Origin: a virus
IMG/VR virus record: IMGVR_UViG_3300023440_000002
Location: 44,382 to 108,381 of that record
Reading direction: 5' to 3' (one strand)
Length of the DNA stretch: 64,000 bases
Part shown: positions 13,565-21,141 of the stretch, in pieces
Layout: each line of letters starts with the position of its first letter
How positions within the stretch are numbered: the first letter of the stretch is position 1
Program-made: the position numbers and the translations under genes
Notes under the pieces: generated by a model
The model's input: the letters and a program-made list of their open reading frames with translations, nothing else
What the model was told of the DNA's origin: nothing
Database searches by the model: none

Positions 13565-13739
13565 CGAGATCTCCCTTTATTGAAGCCATCACCTGCAAGC
13601 GGACCTCCAAGTGAATTGCAAAAGTGGTTTGTTGGTAAATGTAACTCCGAACATTAAACCTAAAGAGATCTGGGGAGTTACGTGTGCATTGACTTAGAAG
13701 GTCGATGGCTATCTTATGTTGAATATCAAGGACTTTCAT
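13548..13739 (-). CDS. array-2 cassette M1 (most diverged)
   Basis: This 63-residue protein has a non-repetitive Cys-containing N-terminus and a weak family-like C-terminus (HLEVRLQVMASIKGDL). It starts with an ATGA overlap to the preceding gene and overlaps M2 by 17 nt. Confidence 0.5.
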   Translation of the reverse strand: MKVLDIQHKIAIDLLSQCTRNSPDLFRFNVRSYIYQQTTFAIHLEVRLQVMASIKGDLDDRHN

Positions 13740-13948
13740 TTCATACCCTCTAGAAACTCAACTATATCTTCAATATCCAAGTATGAGTTGTAATGGTTAA
13801 GCACTTCCACGTCATTATGGTCCTTATCTATCAACATAAATTTCGTTGATAGGCCGTGAGTGTCGCCTTCCAAATTAACCCCTAAGTACATGTCATATTT
13901 AGCATATAATGCCCTTAGTTCTTCGCAAAACCCTTTAACCTTATTCAC
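13736..13948 (-). CDS. small acidic protein, unknown function
   Basis: A 70-residue soluble protein with GTG start overlapping the end of the previous gene, and a TGA overlapping the M1 start (ATGA). Asp/Glu-rich C-terminus (IEDIVEFLEGMK). Second gene of the array-2 operon; no family recognised. Confidence 0.55.
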   Translation of the reverse strand: MNKVKGFCEELRALYAKYDMYLGVNLEGDTHGLSTKFMLIDKDHNDVEVLNHYNSYLDIEDIVEFLEGMK

Positions 13949-14225
13949 TACTAGCTCCTTTAACCATCTCTATGATTAAATCATATATTCCTTTACTTTT
14001 AAAGTATTTAATTTCGAAAGACATTAACCCGCCAATAGACCGTATTTGATGCACAGCTTCCGACACCTCACAGCAATCCTCATAAAGGGTTGATTCATCT
14101 TCTTCGTACATCTGCCTCTGCAAGAATTCTTTCGTTATGCAGCTGCTGGTGGACATATCAACGTCCATATGGGCGTAAGACTGGATAATGATATCCTTTA
14201 TTAGTTCGTTTCGTTTTGCTGTCAA
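13941..14225 (-). CDS. first gene of the array-2 operon, unknown function
   Basis: A 94-residue, mostly helical, acidic protein. The TTG start follows AAGGAG by about seven nt. It lies directly downstream of the sigma-28-like promoter at 14277-14303, so it leads the operon that includes array 2. No domain recognised. Confidence 0.6.
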   Translation of the reverse strand: MTAKRNELIKDIIIQSYAHMDVDMSTSSCITKEFLQRQMYEEDESTLYEDCCEVSEAVHQIRSIGGLMSFEIKYFKSKGIYDLIIEMVKGASSE

Positions 14226-14276
14226 AACTGTGCTCCTTCATTGCGGGTGATTACGCGGGTTCGCCGCCTAAAGGGT

Positions 14277-14303
14277 TTATCGGTTGACTTGCGAAAAACT
14301 TTA
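14277..14303 (-). promoter_or_regulatory. sigma-28-like promoter for the array-2 operon
   Basis: On the - strand TAAAGTTT (14303-14296), 11 bp, ACCGATAA (14284-14277). It is identical to the FliA consensus except one base and lies about 50 bp before the first gene of the operon. Confidence 0.7.
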
Positions 14304-14359
14304 GCCTAATATTAACATAGAAGAAAGTGAGTTGTTTTGCTAATTTAAAGGCCATATAT

Positions 14360-14476
14360 ATGTGTAAAGACGAAGAGTTAGAAGAACTCAAAAAAGATAT
14401 AGCTGAAAACAGCCGCCAGTTAGACTCTGATGTCGAAAGAGTTATCTACGAAAACCTGTCAGAGGTTTTCGCCTAA
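14360..14476 (+). CDS. 38-residue acidic peptide
   Basis: ATG follows AAAGG at eight nt. The product (MCKDEELEELKKDI...) is strongly charged and helical. It precedes the ADP-ribosyltransferase gene and is probably cotranscribed with it. Confidence 0.45.
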   Translation: MCKDEELEELKKDIAENSRQLDSDVERVIYENLSEVFA

Positions 14477-14504
14477 TCGATTCCCGCCGTAAGAGAGGTT
14501 AAAG

Positions 14505-15965
14505 TTGAAGAAAATACTATCAAAATTGCAAATAAAACAAAAGCTTACCTCTTTAGCTGGCAAAGCCAAAGAAAAGATAGATCGCACCTCCCTCGGCAAC
14601 CCTAGTGATAACTTATACAGTGAAATCAAGAGCTTACGTAATATGCAAAGAAAAGGTGCCCGTATGGGTAAGTCGGAAGCCGCTAAGCTACTTAAAGGTT
14701 CTTTGCAGCGACGTAACCCTTTCAATCCCGAAAACGTAGACCCGGACGAAAGGTACGACGTTAAAAGTTGGACTGACAGTTACGGCGACAGAGCTGACAT
14801 TCCTCAAATGCAACCGGAAGCGAAACAGCGCGGCATGCATAAACTACACGGACTCACCCAGTCAAGGCAAAACGAATCAGGTGAAATGGAGTTCTTACTC
14901 CACAGGGGTATGAACCATGATGAGCACGAAGCTATACAAACTTACGGCACCGGGGATAGTACCAGCTCTTGGACTCCTCATGTCGGAATAGCCCAAGACT
15001 TCGCCTCGCATTATCAAGATCAATTCGACCCCCCATCTAAGGTTGTATCGGCCTGGATACCTGAATCTCAAATCCATCATATCCCAAACACCATCGGAGG
15101 AAAGAGGTACCCTGAAGGTAATATTTCTAACTCTAACCATAGCCACGAACAAGAAGTTATAGTTAAACCTCACAGATTCAATACGGTAGATTACCAGCAA
15201 CCCGACAGCGACGACACGATAAACTCAAGAATAAGTGCGAGAGGTAAAAATCTCACGAACTTTAGGTCTTACGCTAAACGCCGACTGGGAAAGAAGGAGG
15301 AACTAGAAAAGGGATCTTTGCAGCGCCGCAACCCTTTCAACCCAATAAAAGATGTTTCACCTAAAGACCGGCGAGACGTAGAAAAATGGCATAGAGGTGT
15401 AGGGGAGAGGTCGGACAGGGATTCTGCTCCAAGTAAAATTCCGGAAAACGCCACAAAGCGCGGCATGCATAAACTACATGGACTTACCCAGTCAAGGCAA
15501 AACGAATCGGGCGAACGAGAGTTCCTGCTCCATAGAGGTGCTGGCGCTCAAGAATCCGGATGGCTAAACAGCTCTAAGGTTCTTAGCGGACATTCGAGCT
15601 GGACTCCTAAGTATAAAGTGGCAGAACGATTTGCTAGTATGAACCCCCACGCAAAGGGCAATGTTTTTAGTGCGTGGATTCCTGAATCTCAAATAGCTGG
15701 AACACCTAATGCGATTGGGGAAGCTGGGTATTCTATAAAGCAAGATCACCACCTCCCCAAAGAAACCCCAGCCAAAATGATGAGGCCTGCATATTTTAGC
15801 AGCGAACAAGAAGTCATAGTTAAACCCCACAAGTTCAATATAGTAGACCATCAACACCCCGACGACCAAGAAACCTCCCTTAACTCCAGAGTAAACCTAA
15901 GAGGGTCAGGTTCGGACAGCTTCAAGGATTATGCCGAAAGGATCATCAGGAGGAGACAAAAATGA
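14505..15965 (+). CDS. tandem-domain R-S-E ADP-ribosyltransferase-like protein
   Basis: This 486-residue protein contains two copies of a roughly 190-residue unit. Each unit starts KGSLQRRNPFNP and contains KRGMHKLHGLTQSRQNESGE (first copy QRGM), then FLLHRG (Arg near 133 and 343), SSWTP (near 152 and 364), SAWIPESQI, and finally EQEVIVKPH (near 214 and 433). Arg, Ser-Ser-Trp-Thr and Glu-x-Glu in this order are the R-S-E signature of arginine-specific mono-ADP-ribosyltransferases, the family of T4 Alt and ModA, which modify host proteins using NAD+. TTG start after GAGAGG. The next gene overlaps by four nt. The target is unknown. Confidence 0.65.
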   Translation: MKKILSKLQIKQKLTSLAGKAKEKIDRTSLGNPSDNLYSEIKSLRNMQRKGARMGKSEAAKLLKGSLQRRNPFNPENVDPDERYDVKSWTDSYGDRADIPQMQPEAKQRGMHKLHGLTQSRQNESGEMEFLLHRGMNHDEHEAIQTYGTGDSTSSWTPHVGIAQDFASHYQDQFDPPSKVVSAWIPESQIHHIPNTIGGKRYPEGNISNSNHSHEQEVIVKPHRFNTVDYQQPDSDDTINSRISARGKNLTNFRSYAKRRLGKKEELEKGSLQRRNPFNPIKDVSPKDRRDVEKWHRGVGERSDRDSAPSKIPENATKRGMHKLHGLTQSRQNESGEREFLLHRGAGAQESGWLNSSKVLSGHSSWTPKYKVAERFASMNPHAKGNVFSAWIPESQIAGTPNAIGEAGYSIKQDHHLPKETPAKMMRPAYFSSEQEVIVKPHKFNIVDHQHPDDQETSLNSRVNLRGSGSDSFKDYAERIIRRRQK

Positions 15966-16228
15966 CAAACAAAGATTACTCCCTTTATGGGTTGCTAGAT
16001 AAGTACTATGAAGCTAAGCGCACTTATTACCGTACCGGCAAATGCAGCATAACCGACCAGGAATACGACGCGCTAGAGGCATCTATCAAAACAATCCACG
16101 GCGAAAACACAACTATAGAGTTCGGCACCGTCGGTTATGACTCAGAAAAACACGACAAGATAAAACAGCTATTCAAACAACAAAAAGAACTATTCCGTTC
16201 TACATTTAATGGTAACAATAATGATTAA
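15962..16228 (+). CDS. DNA-ligase domain-Ia-like small protein
   Basis: An 88-residue protein. The stretch LLDKYYEAKRTYYRTGKC followed by SITDQEYDALEASI resembles the N-terminal Ia domain of NAD+-dependent DNA ligases (Tyr-rich helix, then (I/V)SDxEYDxL), which in those ligases binds the NMN half of NAD+. No adenylation domain follows, so it is not a ligase. It overlaps the ADP-ribosyltransferase gene by four nt. A role in NAD+ handling is only a guess. Confidence 0.5.
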   Translation: MTNKDYSLYGLLDKYYEAKRTYYRTGKCSITDQEYDALEASIKTIHGENTTIEFGTVGYDSEKHDKIKQLFKQQKELFRSTFNGNNND

Positions 16229-16658
16229 GCAACCCTTAATGGTCCCTACAGGGGAAAGCGAATATACCTTAGTTGAAGACTATAGTTACACCTGGGTTGC
16301 CATGGGTAACGACGGGAAAATTAAAGAGCAGGTGATGGTAGTGCCAAAATACCACAAATCTGACGGTGCTAGTGTTCCTCGGTTTTTATGGTCTATTACT
16401 GGGATTCGACCTGATGGGCTAAACAGAGCTGCGGCGTTAATTCATGATTTCATTTATGAAAATAAAGGGGTTATGCCAAAACAATCCCATTTTGTGATAA
16501 AAAAAGATCGATGGGTTGAAGCTGACCACAAATGGACAAGAAAGGAAGCCGACAGGATCTTCTGTCGGCTCTTAAGGCAGGCCGGTGTCGGCAAGGTGAA
16601 AAGGCGCATGGCCTTTATAGCAGTGAGGGTTGGGGGGTATTTTTCATGGAAGGAATAA
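16221..16658 (+). CDS. DUF1353 family phage protein
   Basis: A 145-residue protein with the family's pattern: KSDGASVPRFLWSITG, then AAALIHDFIYE (conserved His-Asp and Tyr), and a C-terminal helix pair with RKEADRIFCRLLRQAG. The biochemical role of this family is not established. ATG 16221 overlaps the upstream stop; ATG 16209 is an alternative. The gene ends two nt from a convergent gene. Confidence 0.7.
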   Translation: MIKQPLMVPTGESEYTLVEDYSYTWVAMGNDGKIKEQVMVVPKYHKSDGASVPRFLWSITGIRPDGLNRAAALIHDFIYENKGVMPKQSHFVIKKDRWVEADHKWTRKEADRIFCRLLRQAGVGKVKRRMAFIAVRVGGYFSWKE

Positions 16659-16660
16659 CT

Positions 16661-16873
16661 TTATTTTGTCCAATTTTCATAGTGTCTTGTTGGGTTGTGG
16701 GGGATATCAGTTCTTCTGATTGAATCCATAGCGCGAACGATTTTGTTTGCCGGTTGAACACTGCGAATTACTCCCTCATATCTAACTGTGACTTCAGAGC
16801 CACCTTTAATGTCTTTTATTTTAATTATGTAGTTAATATTAATCCACACCCCTACTTTTATCTCTAGCATCAT
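16661..16873 (-). CDS. small protein, unknown function
   Basis: A 70-residue beta-rich protein with a basic C-terminus. It is the last gene of a - strand operon, and its start overlaps the preceding gene by four nt. No family recognised. Confidence 0.5.
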   Translation of the reverse strand: MMLEIKVGVWININYIIKIKDIKGGSEVTVRYEGVIRSVQPANKIVRAMDSIRRTDIPHNPTRHYENWTK

Positions 16874-17133
16874 AACTCTACCTCCTTAAACCCATTAAAG
16901 TTTTCGGCGTATTCATCTAAAGCTAGCTCAGCTTTGAGTTTGTCTTGCTTACTTAAACCTTCCGGAAGTCCAACTTCCAAAAAACTAAAACCCGACATAG
17001 GAAACCCTCTATTGCCGTCTGCGTCAGCCCCATAGTTTGGGTCACTCCAGTATTCAATTATAGCAGACAGCTCGTGCTCTTCGCCTTTCTCGTCTGCCCA
17101 GTCAACATAAATAACTACCGTTTCGTTTTTCAT
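16870..17133 (-). CDS. small acidic protein, unknown function
   Basis: 87 residues, acidic (EYWSDPNYGADADG), with a helical C-terminal half. The ATG follows GGTGGAG at good spacing. No family recognised. Confidence 0.55.
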   Translation of the reverse strand: MKNETVVIYVDWADEKGEEHELSAIIEYWSDPNYGADADGNRGFPMSGFSFLEVGLPEGLSKQDKLKAELALDEYAENFNGFKEVEL

Positions 17134-17142
17134 TTCTCCACC

Positions 17143-17811
17143 TTAATGTAAAGTTTCTTTGTTTACCTTGAAGTTGACACTAATTGCCTTAGATCCCTCA
17201 TCAATCAGCCTCATCAGAGATTCAGGTGATGTTGAAATATTAATTACATTGGAATAAGCAGTAGTGTTCTTGTTCGCTAAACAAAGGTCGCAAAAATCCG
17301 TAAGTTTCGAGGTTTGGCTTTTGTTGAGTGCCCTTATTTTGTTTTGACCTATAATTGCGACATCTACGGTTGTCGCTTTTACGAAATTGTCGATATTTAT
17401 AGGTTCGTTAGATTCTAGTTTTGCTCGCTCTACGTCAGCCATCATAACGCAAGCCCCTTTTGGGTGAATAAGCCACTGAACTCTACCTTCAGTTTTTAGG
17501 GCTACCTCATCACTTAATTTCATTTCTTCTAGCATTAGGTTGGCTGCCAAATCTTCTGATGTAGCAGACTTATTAATCAAACTAGACCATAAACCCTTCT
17601 TTCCATACCTTTCGAAAAAATCAACCTGAAGGTTGGCTCTTTGTTTTTGTTCTAGGGTTAACCCCTTAATGATTTTGGTAGCTCTTTTCAGCACATCGTT
17701 TTTTTTGATCTCTTTAGATGCATTAAGGATATTTCTTTTTTGCTCTTCTGTGCATCCTTCAAGCACCTTATCTAATTCGTCTTTATTTAAAACTATCGTC
17801 TCATCTTTCAT
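17143..17811 (-). CDS. helical soluble protein, unknown function
   Basis: This 222-residue protein is mainly alpha-helical with many Lys and Glu. The ATG at 17811 follows GGGAAGGG; an upstream in-frame ATG at 17844 has no ribosome-binding site and would overlap the previous gene. No domain recognised. Confidence 0.6.
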   Translation of the reverse strand: MKDETIVLNKDELDKVLEGCTEEQKRNILNASKEIKKNDVLKRATKIIKGLTLEQKQRANLQVDFFERYGKKGLWSSLINKSATSEDLAANLMLEEMKLSDEVALKTEGRVQWLIHPKGACVMMADVERAKLESNEPINIDNFVKATTVDVAIIGQNKIRALNKSQTSKLTDFCDLCLANKNTTAYSNVINISTSPESLMRLIDEGSKAISVNFKVNKETLH

Positions 17812-17828
17812 GGTAAACCCTTCCCGGA

Positions 17829-18041
17829 TTATGATTTGCTGCAACAGTCGCCTGCTTGCTGGTATGTGTAGTATTTAAGTTCGCACTCTTTGCATTGATG
17901 GTTTTTTGGTTGAGCTTTTCCGTCCGAGATAGTGTATTTGTATGGCACATTGCTCATTTTAAGCATCTGCACCAGATCTTCTGCGTGCTCTCTTTCGTCG
18001 AATTGCTCGGTTCGACCTTGAAATATAACTAAATGAGGCAT
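17829..18041 (-). CDS. small Cys-containing protein
   Basis: A 70-residue protein with a C-terminal CKECELKYYTYQQAGDCC, possibly zinc-binding. AAGGAAT precedes the ATG. The motif resembling ACCGATAA at 18064-18071 lies just upstream. Confidence 0.55.
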   Translation of the reverse strand: MPHLVIFQGRTEQFDEREHAEDLVQMLKMSNVPYKYTISDGKAQPKNHQCKECELKYYTYQQAGDCCSKS

Positions 18042-18063
18042 CTTAATTCCTTCTTCAATTACC

Positions 18064-18091
18064 TTATCGGTTGTTTTTGGCTAAATCTTTA
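18064..18091 (-). promoter_or_regulatory. weak sigma-28-like promoter
   Basis: On the - strand TAAAGATT (18091-18084), 12 bp, ACCGATAA (18071-18064). The spacing is one base longer than in most copies and it overlaps the end of the upstream gene. It would drive genes from 18041 downward. Confidence 0.4.
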
Positions 18092-18540
18092 GCTTTAGTT
18101 GCGCTTTTCCAAAAAATTATAATAGCTTCTTTGTCTGCCAGTAAAAAAGAGGTGTAATGACTCCTATAAACCGACTCTAGATTCAACAGGGCTTTATCTG
18201 TTATGTTGACGTACTCCTCTTCTGGAATCGTATCAAGCATATAAGCCAACATACTTCCGGCTTTATATGTATCTATCGTCGCCCCGCTAGACCATTTGCC
18301 GGTTAAGGTAGCTCTTGAGTATAAAGCTATAAGCCGGCTAAATCTAGCCCCTTCGGTTTTTGCTTTTCTGGTTTTGTTTGTTTTAGTTTTAAGCTTATCG
18401 ACTAGTTCGTCGTAAGTGAAATTAAAGAAAATGTCCGTTACTTCACCTAATTCGGTGACCACTGGAGAATCCACAGGCGCTTCCAAGCTAAGAATATCCC
18501 CTTTTCTTAGTGTTACTTTTCTTCCTTCTGTTGCTTTCAT
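18064..18540 (-). CDS. unknown protein, 158 residues
   Basis: A mixed alpha/beta soluble protein with a basic stretch KTKTNKTRKAKTEG near residue 55. Its ribosome-binding site GGAGAT is formed by the last codons of the upstream gene's conserved C-terminal tag. No family recognised. Confidence 0.55.
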   Translation of the reverse strand: MKATEGRKVTLRKGDILSLEAPVDSPVVTELGEVTDIFFNFTYDELVDKLKTKTNKTRKAKTEGARFSRLIALYSRATLTGKWSSGATIDTYKAGSMLAYMLDTIPEEEYVNITDKALLNLESVYRSHYTSFLLADKEAIIIFWKSATKAKDLAKNNR

Positions 18541-18542
18541 GG

Positions 18543-18905
18543 CTAATCTCCGTAAACTGACGAACTACTGAAGAAAAAATCCCGCATCTTTTCTTTTTCG
18601 GTTGGTTCGTTTTCTGACTCTGTGAAGCCCTCTACGGCTTGGAACTGACTGGAATCAGCTCTTCTTATTAAGTCCATAAAGGTCGAATAAGTTACTTCTG
18701 GTTTGGGGCATGTCGAAAAATAATCATCGATGTTTCGACTTATTATGTCGAAACCTTCATCGGCCGCATTGACTTCTAGCCAAGCCCCCAAAGAAGGAGC
18801 TATCACTCTAACGTGATCTAAATCTTTCGTTAGTTCTTTAATTTGACCTATTCTTTCTGGCGCTGACAAAACAGACAGCCAAACCTTGCATTCTTTCATT
18901 TTCAT
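18543..18905 (-). CDS. unknown protein with shared C-terminal tag
   Basis: 120 residues. The last 19 (TEKEKMRDFFFSSSSVYGD) are identical to those of the otherwise unrelated gene at 19390-19773, and the 60-nt DNA underneath is also identical. The body is unrecognised. The tag's codons for YGD contain GGAGAT, which serves as the next gene's ribosome-binding site. Confidence 0.6.
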   Translation of the reverse strand: MKMKECKVWLSVLSAPERIGQIKELTKDLDHVRVIAPSLGAWLEVNAADEGFDIISRNIDDYFSTCPKPEVTYSTFMDLIRRADSSQFQAVEGFTESENEPTEKEKMRDFFFSSSSVYGD

Positions 18906-19099
18906 TGTCCGTTTACCATCCCAATCACAATCATAGCTAAAAGGTTCATCTCAATCAAAACAAAAACAATAATCAGAGTAGCTCCGATATCTTCCAGTAG
19001 CTTTACCATTTTAGGGTTATCTTCCTTTCGAGCTTTAACCCAAAGACGAGATAACATATAGAGACATATTACGATGATAATAAAAACTATAAACATCAC
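18902..19099 (-). CDS. two-helix membrane protein
   Basis: This 65-residue protein has hydrophobic segments at residues 2-19 and about 37-60 and a basic loop between (KARKEDNPK), consistent with a small inner-membrane hairpin. AAGGAG precedes the start. It lies directly downstream of a sigma-28-like promoter. Confidence 0.55.
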   Translation of the reverse strand: MMFIVFIIIVICLYMLSRLWVKARKEDNPKMVKLLEDIGATLIIVFVLIEMNLLAMIVIGMVNGQ

Positions 19100-19115
19100 T
19101 AACTCCTTATTGTTC

Positions 19116-19143
19116 TTATCGGGTGTTCGGTGAGAAAACTTTA
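19116..19143 (-). promoter_or_regulatory. sigma-28-like promoter
   Basis: On the - strand TAAAGTTT (19143-19136), 12 bp, CCCGATAA (19123-19116), followed within 20 bp by AAGGAG and the gene at 19099. The spacer is one base longer than usual. Confidence 0.55.
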
Positions 19144-19153
19144 GCTAAAAACT

Positions 19154-19387
19154 TCAAGATTGTTCTTTTATCCATTTAGCTAGGTTTTCATAGGCGAACT
19201 GTAACGCTTTTTTGTGTGATCTTGCCACGCCTTCAATATGATGAACCCTACCGAAAGGGGTTTCTACGCATGCTGTTACGTATCCTTTTTCTGGTACATC
19301 TTGAATAAACCAGGTGACGGTATCAAATGCGTCACCGTCTCGATCTTTAATTGATTCTAAATCTTCTGATAGTGTTGTTGTTCTCAT
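19154..19387 (-). CDS. small protein, unknown function
   Basis: 77 residues with a beta hairpin-like centre and a C-terminal helix SHKKALQFAYENLAKWI. Its ribosome-binding site GGAGATTA comes from the end of the upstream tagged gene. No family recognised. Confidence 0.55.
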   Translation of the reverse strand: MRTTTLSEDLESIKDRDGDAFDTVTWFIQDVPEKGYVTACVETPFGRVHHIEGVARSHKKALQFAYENLAKWIKEQS

Positions 19388-19389
19388 GG

Positions 19390-19773
19390 TTAATCTCCGT
19401 AAACTGACGAACTACTGAAGAAAAAATCCCGCATCTTTTCTTTTTCGGTTCGCTCTTCTTTTTTTGGCATTCTAGGCGTAATAGGCGTGGTGGGTTCATA
19501 TGTGACAGTTCTGGCTTCGGCAATCTCCTTCGTTAGCCCTCCCTTATCTACCACCATATAACCTGAAATGTCAATATTTGACGAATTAATAAACTCGGCA
19601 ACAATATGACCATTATCAGTGTTTTCAAAAATAATAGCATCATTTGGACTATCTGGGGTGTTTAGGTTTGTTTTAGTTGAAATGCCGAAATCCCGAGACA
19701 ACCATATAGATAAATGACGAGACACCCCACACCCTGAAATAAAATACATGATCAGGTTACTCTCCAGTCTCAT
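19390..19773 (-). CDS. unknown protein with shared C-terminal tag
   Basis: This 127-residue protein shares its last 19 residues with the protein at 18543-18905. The rest is unrelated. A Pro-rich linker (EPTTPITPRMP) separates body and tag. The ATG overlaps the previous gene by 17 nt. Confidence 0.6.
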   Translation of the reverse strand: MRLESNLIMYFISGCGVSRHLSIWLSRDFGISTKTNLNTPDSPNDAIIFENTDNGHIVAEFINSSNIDISGYMVVDKGGLTKEIAEARTVTYEPTTPITPRMPKKEERTEKEKMRDFFFSSSSVYGD

Positions 19774-19933
19774 CCGCCACCTCTTTATTTTTCATTTTTA
19801 AGGCCAGAGATTCTAAGGCGTACCTTATGGATGTGTTTTTATTTATTGAGATGCCTTCACCTTCTAGGTTTGTGAATTCCGGAAAAGATATGGTAGTCAA
19901 ATAGCATCCTCTTTTTTTATCCATCTTAATCAT
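19757..19933 (-). CDS. 58-residue protein, unknown function
   Basis: This frame (MIKMDKKRGCYLTT...) lies between the exonuclease and the tagged protein, overlapping both ends by 8-17 nt as expected for a coupled operon. A second ATG at its fourth codon follows AAGATGG. No family recognised. Confidence 0.5.
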   Translation of the reverse strand: MIKMDKKRGCYLTTISFPEFTNLEGEGISINKNTSIRYALESLALKMKNKEVADETGE

Positions 19934-20786
19934 AGCTTTTAATTCCTATTTCATTCCCGGATCTAAACTCTAGGGCTTTATATAGCTCCACAACTTCCGG
20001 GGTTTTTAAGCAAAGTTCGCTAACTTTAAGTTGATCAATACTCAACCCTAGGTTTATGTGGGTTTTAATATCAACCAAAGATTTAGATAAATACGCATTA
20101 TCTTTACCTTTAATTAGGTTCGCAGGTAACGCATTACCTTTAATGTTGGTGATGTTTTGGTAAACTCCATCCAATGTTCCGAACTCATTCAGCAAAGCAG
20201 AAGCTTTTTTTGCCCCCACTCCTTTCACTCCTGGCACATTATCGGCAGCATCACCCATTAAAGATAAATAATCGATCATTTGATTGGCTTCGATACCCAA
20301 CTTGAGATTAACCCCTTCAGCTCCAACGAAAGGCTTATCTGTCCACCCTAATGATACGTTAGGGTGGTCGAGGAGCTGCATGAAGTCCTTATCTGAGGAT
20401 AGAATACCAACCTCTGCGTCGTCTTGAAAGAACCTTACAGCCGACCCTATGACGTCATCAGCCTCAAACCCCTTGCATTCAATCAAATGAATACCCATAC
20501 GCTTGAACATATCGTAATAGTCTGGAATCTGCTCTAGGAATTCTGGATCTTTCGGCTTCCGTCCCGCCTTATATTCCGGATACATATCGTGTCTGAAGGT
20601 AGGGCCTGGGGCGTCGGTTACCGCCAAGAAATGGGTGGGTTTTATTAGCTGGAAAACATCCACCATGAAGTTTCTAGCTCCGAAAACCATACCGGTATGT
20701 CTACCTTTGGAGTTCATTAGTTCTTTATGAACCCAATAGCATTTATGTGCCAGGTTCATTACGTCCAATATTAACAACTTAGTCAT
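19926..20786 (-). CDS. 5'-3' exonuclease / flap endonuclease (PolA N-domain type)
   Basis: This 286-residue protein matches the stand-alone 5' nuclease of phages (T4 RNase H, T5 exonuclease family). Metal ligands appear as ILDVMNLAH (Asp8), GFEADDVIG, ILSSDKDFMQL and MGDAADNVPGVKGVGAKKA, which also contains the helix-hairpin-helix. It would remove RNA primers and flaps during phage DNA replication. It overlaps small genes on both sides. Confidence 0.85.
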   Translation of the reverse strand: MTKLLILDVMNLAHKCYWVHKELMNSKGRHTGMVFGARNFMVDVFQLIKPTHFLAVTDAPGPTFRHDMYPEYKAGRKPKDPEFLEQIPDYYDMFKRMGIHLIECKGFEADDVIGSAVRFFQDDAEVGILSSDKDFMQLLDHPNVSLGWTDKPFVGAEGVNLKLGIEANQMIDYLSLMGDAADNVPGVKGVGAKKASALLNEFGTLDGVYQNITNIKGNALPANLIKGKDNAYLSKSLVDIKTHINLGLSIDQLKVSELCLKTPEVVELYKALEFRSGNEIGIKSYD

Positions 20787-20859
20787 TAAAGTGAAACCCC
20801 AAAAAAAGAATTACAATTGAAATCACTATAACGGCAATCCCCAACTCTGAATAACTCAT
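20779..20859 (-). CDS. 26-residue single-helix membrane peptide
   Basis: MSYSELGIAVIVISIVILFL is followed by GFHFND and a stop. The start overlaps the previous stop (ATGA) and the end overlaps the exonuclease start, so it sits neatly in the operon. One hydrophobic helix spans most of the peptide. Confidence 0.5.
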   Translation of the reverse strand: MSYSELGIAVIVISIVILFLGFHFND

Positions 20860-21131
20860 GTTTCCATCCGGTACATATAGGATTGATTACTGAACCCGCC
20901 TTCGCGTTTACATATCACTGTATGTCCGCCATATTTTTCCTTACGTAAATCCCTAAGTCTGGCTGAAACCGAAGCATCTGAACCGCCGCAAGAGTTTTTA
21001 ATCTCCGACAGTTCATGCCACTCACCGTCACTCATAGCATCACGAACCCGATCTAGCAGTGTTCCTCCGACTTGAGCGATTACTGGACTTGGAACCCCGA
21101 GACCGAAAATACCTTTGATTGCATTAAACAT
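20856..21131 (-). CDS. winged-helix-like DNA-binding protein
   Basis: This 91-residue protein has a region from about 33 to 80 (DGEWHELSEIK, then GGSDASVSARLRDLRKEKYGGHTVICKR) that has the spacing of a winged helix with recognition helix and wing. The ATG at 21131 follows AAAGGGTTAG. Probably a transcription regulator. Confidence 0.55.
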   Translation of the reverse strand: MFNAIKGIFGLGVPSPVIAQVGGTLLDRVRDAMSDGEWHELSEIKNSCGGSDASVSARLRDLRKEKYGGHTVICKREGGFSNQSYMYRMET

Positions 21132-21141
21132 AACTAACCCT

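Larger units (their letters stand above)
5991..13739 (-). repeat. array 2: 42 overlapping tetrapeptide-repeat mini-genes
   Basis: Cassettes M1 (13.7 kb, first transcribed) to M42 (6.0 kb, last) are all on the - strand. They share the plan of array 1: head M(E/K)(T/A)KDI(T/A), body of 12-bp units, tail (N/D/T)PIKEDLDGN/ES carrying AAAGGA for the next start, and usually an 11-nt start/stop overlap. Most lengths (162, 174, 186, 198, 210, 222, 294 nt) equal 6 modulo 12. M1 and M2 are diverged founders or decayed copies. A ClpP-fold gene interrupts the array at 11.2-11.7 kb, and three cassettes are reduced to heads of 16-20 residues carrying the promoter motif. Function unknown. Confidence 0.85.

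Noticed and set aside
836-13739. CRISPR array or diversity-generating retroelement
   Set aside because: There are no constant repeats with unique spacers, no cas-like genes, no reverse transcriptase and no template/variable pair. The 12-bp units are coding and variable.
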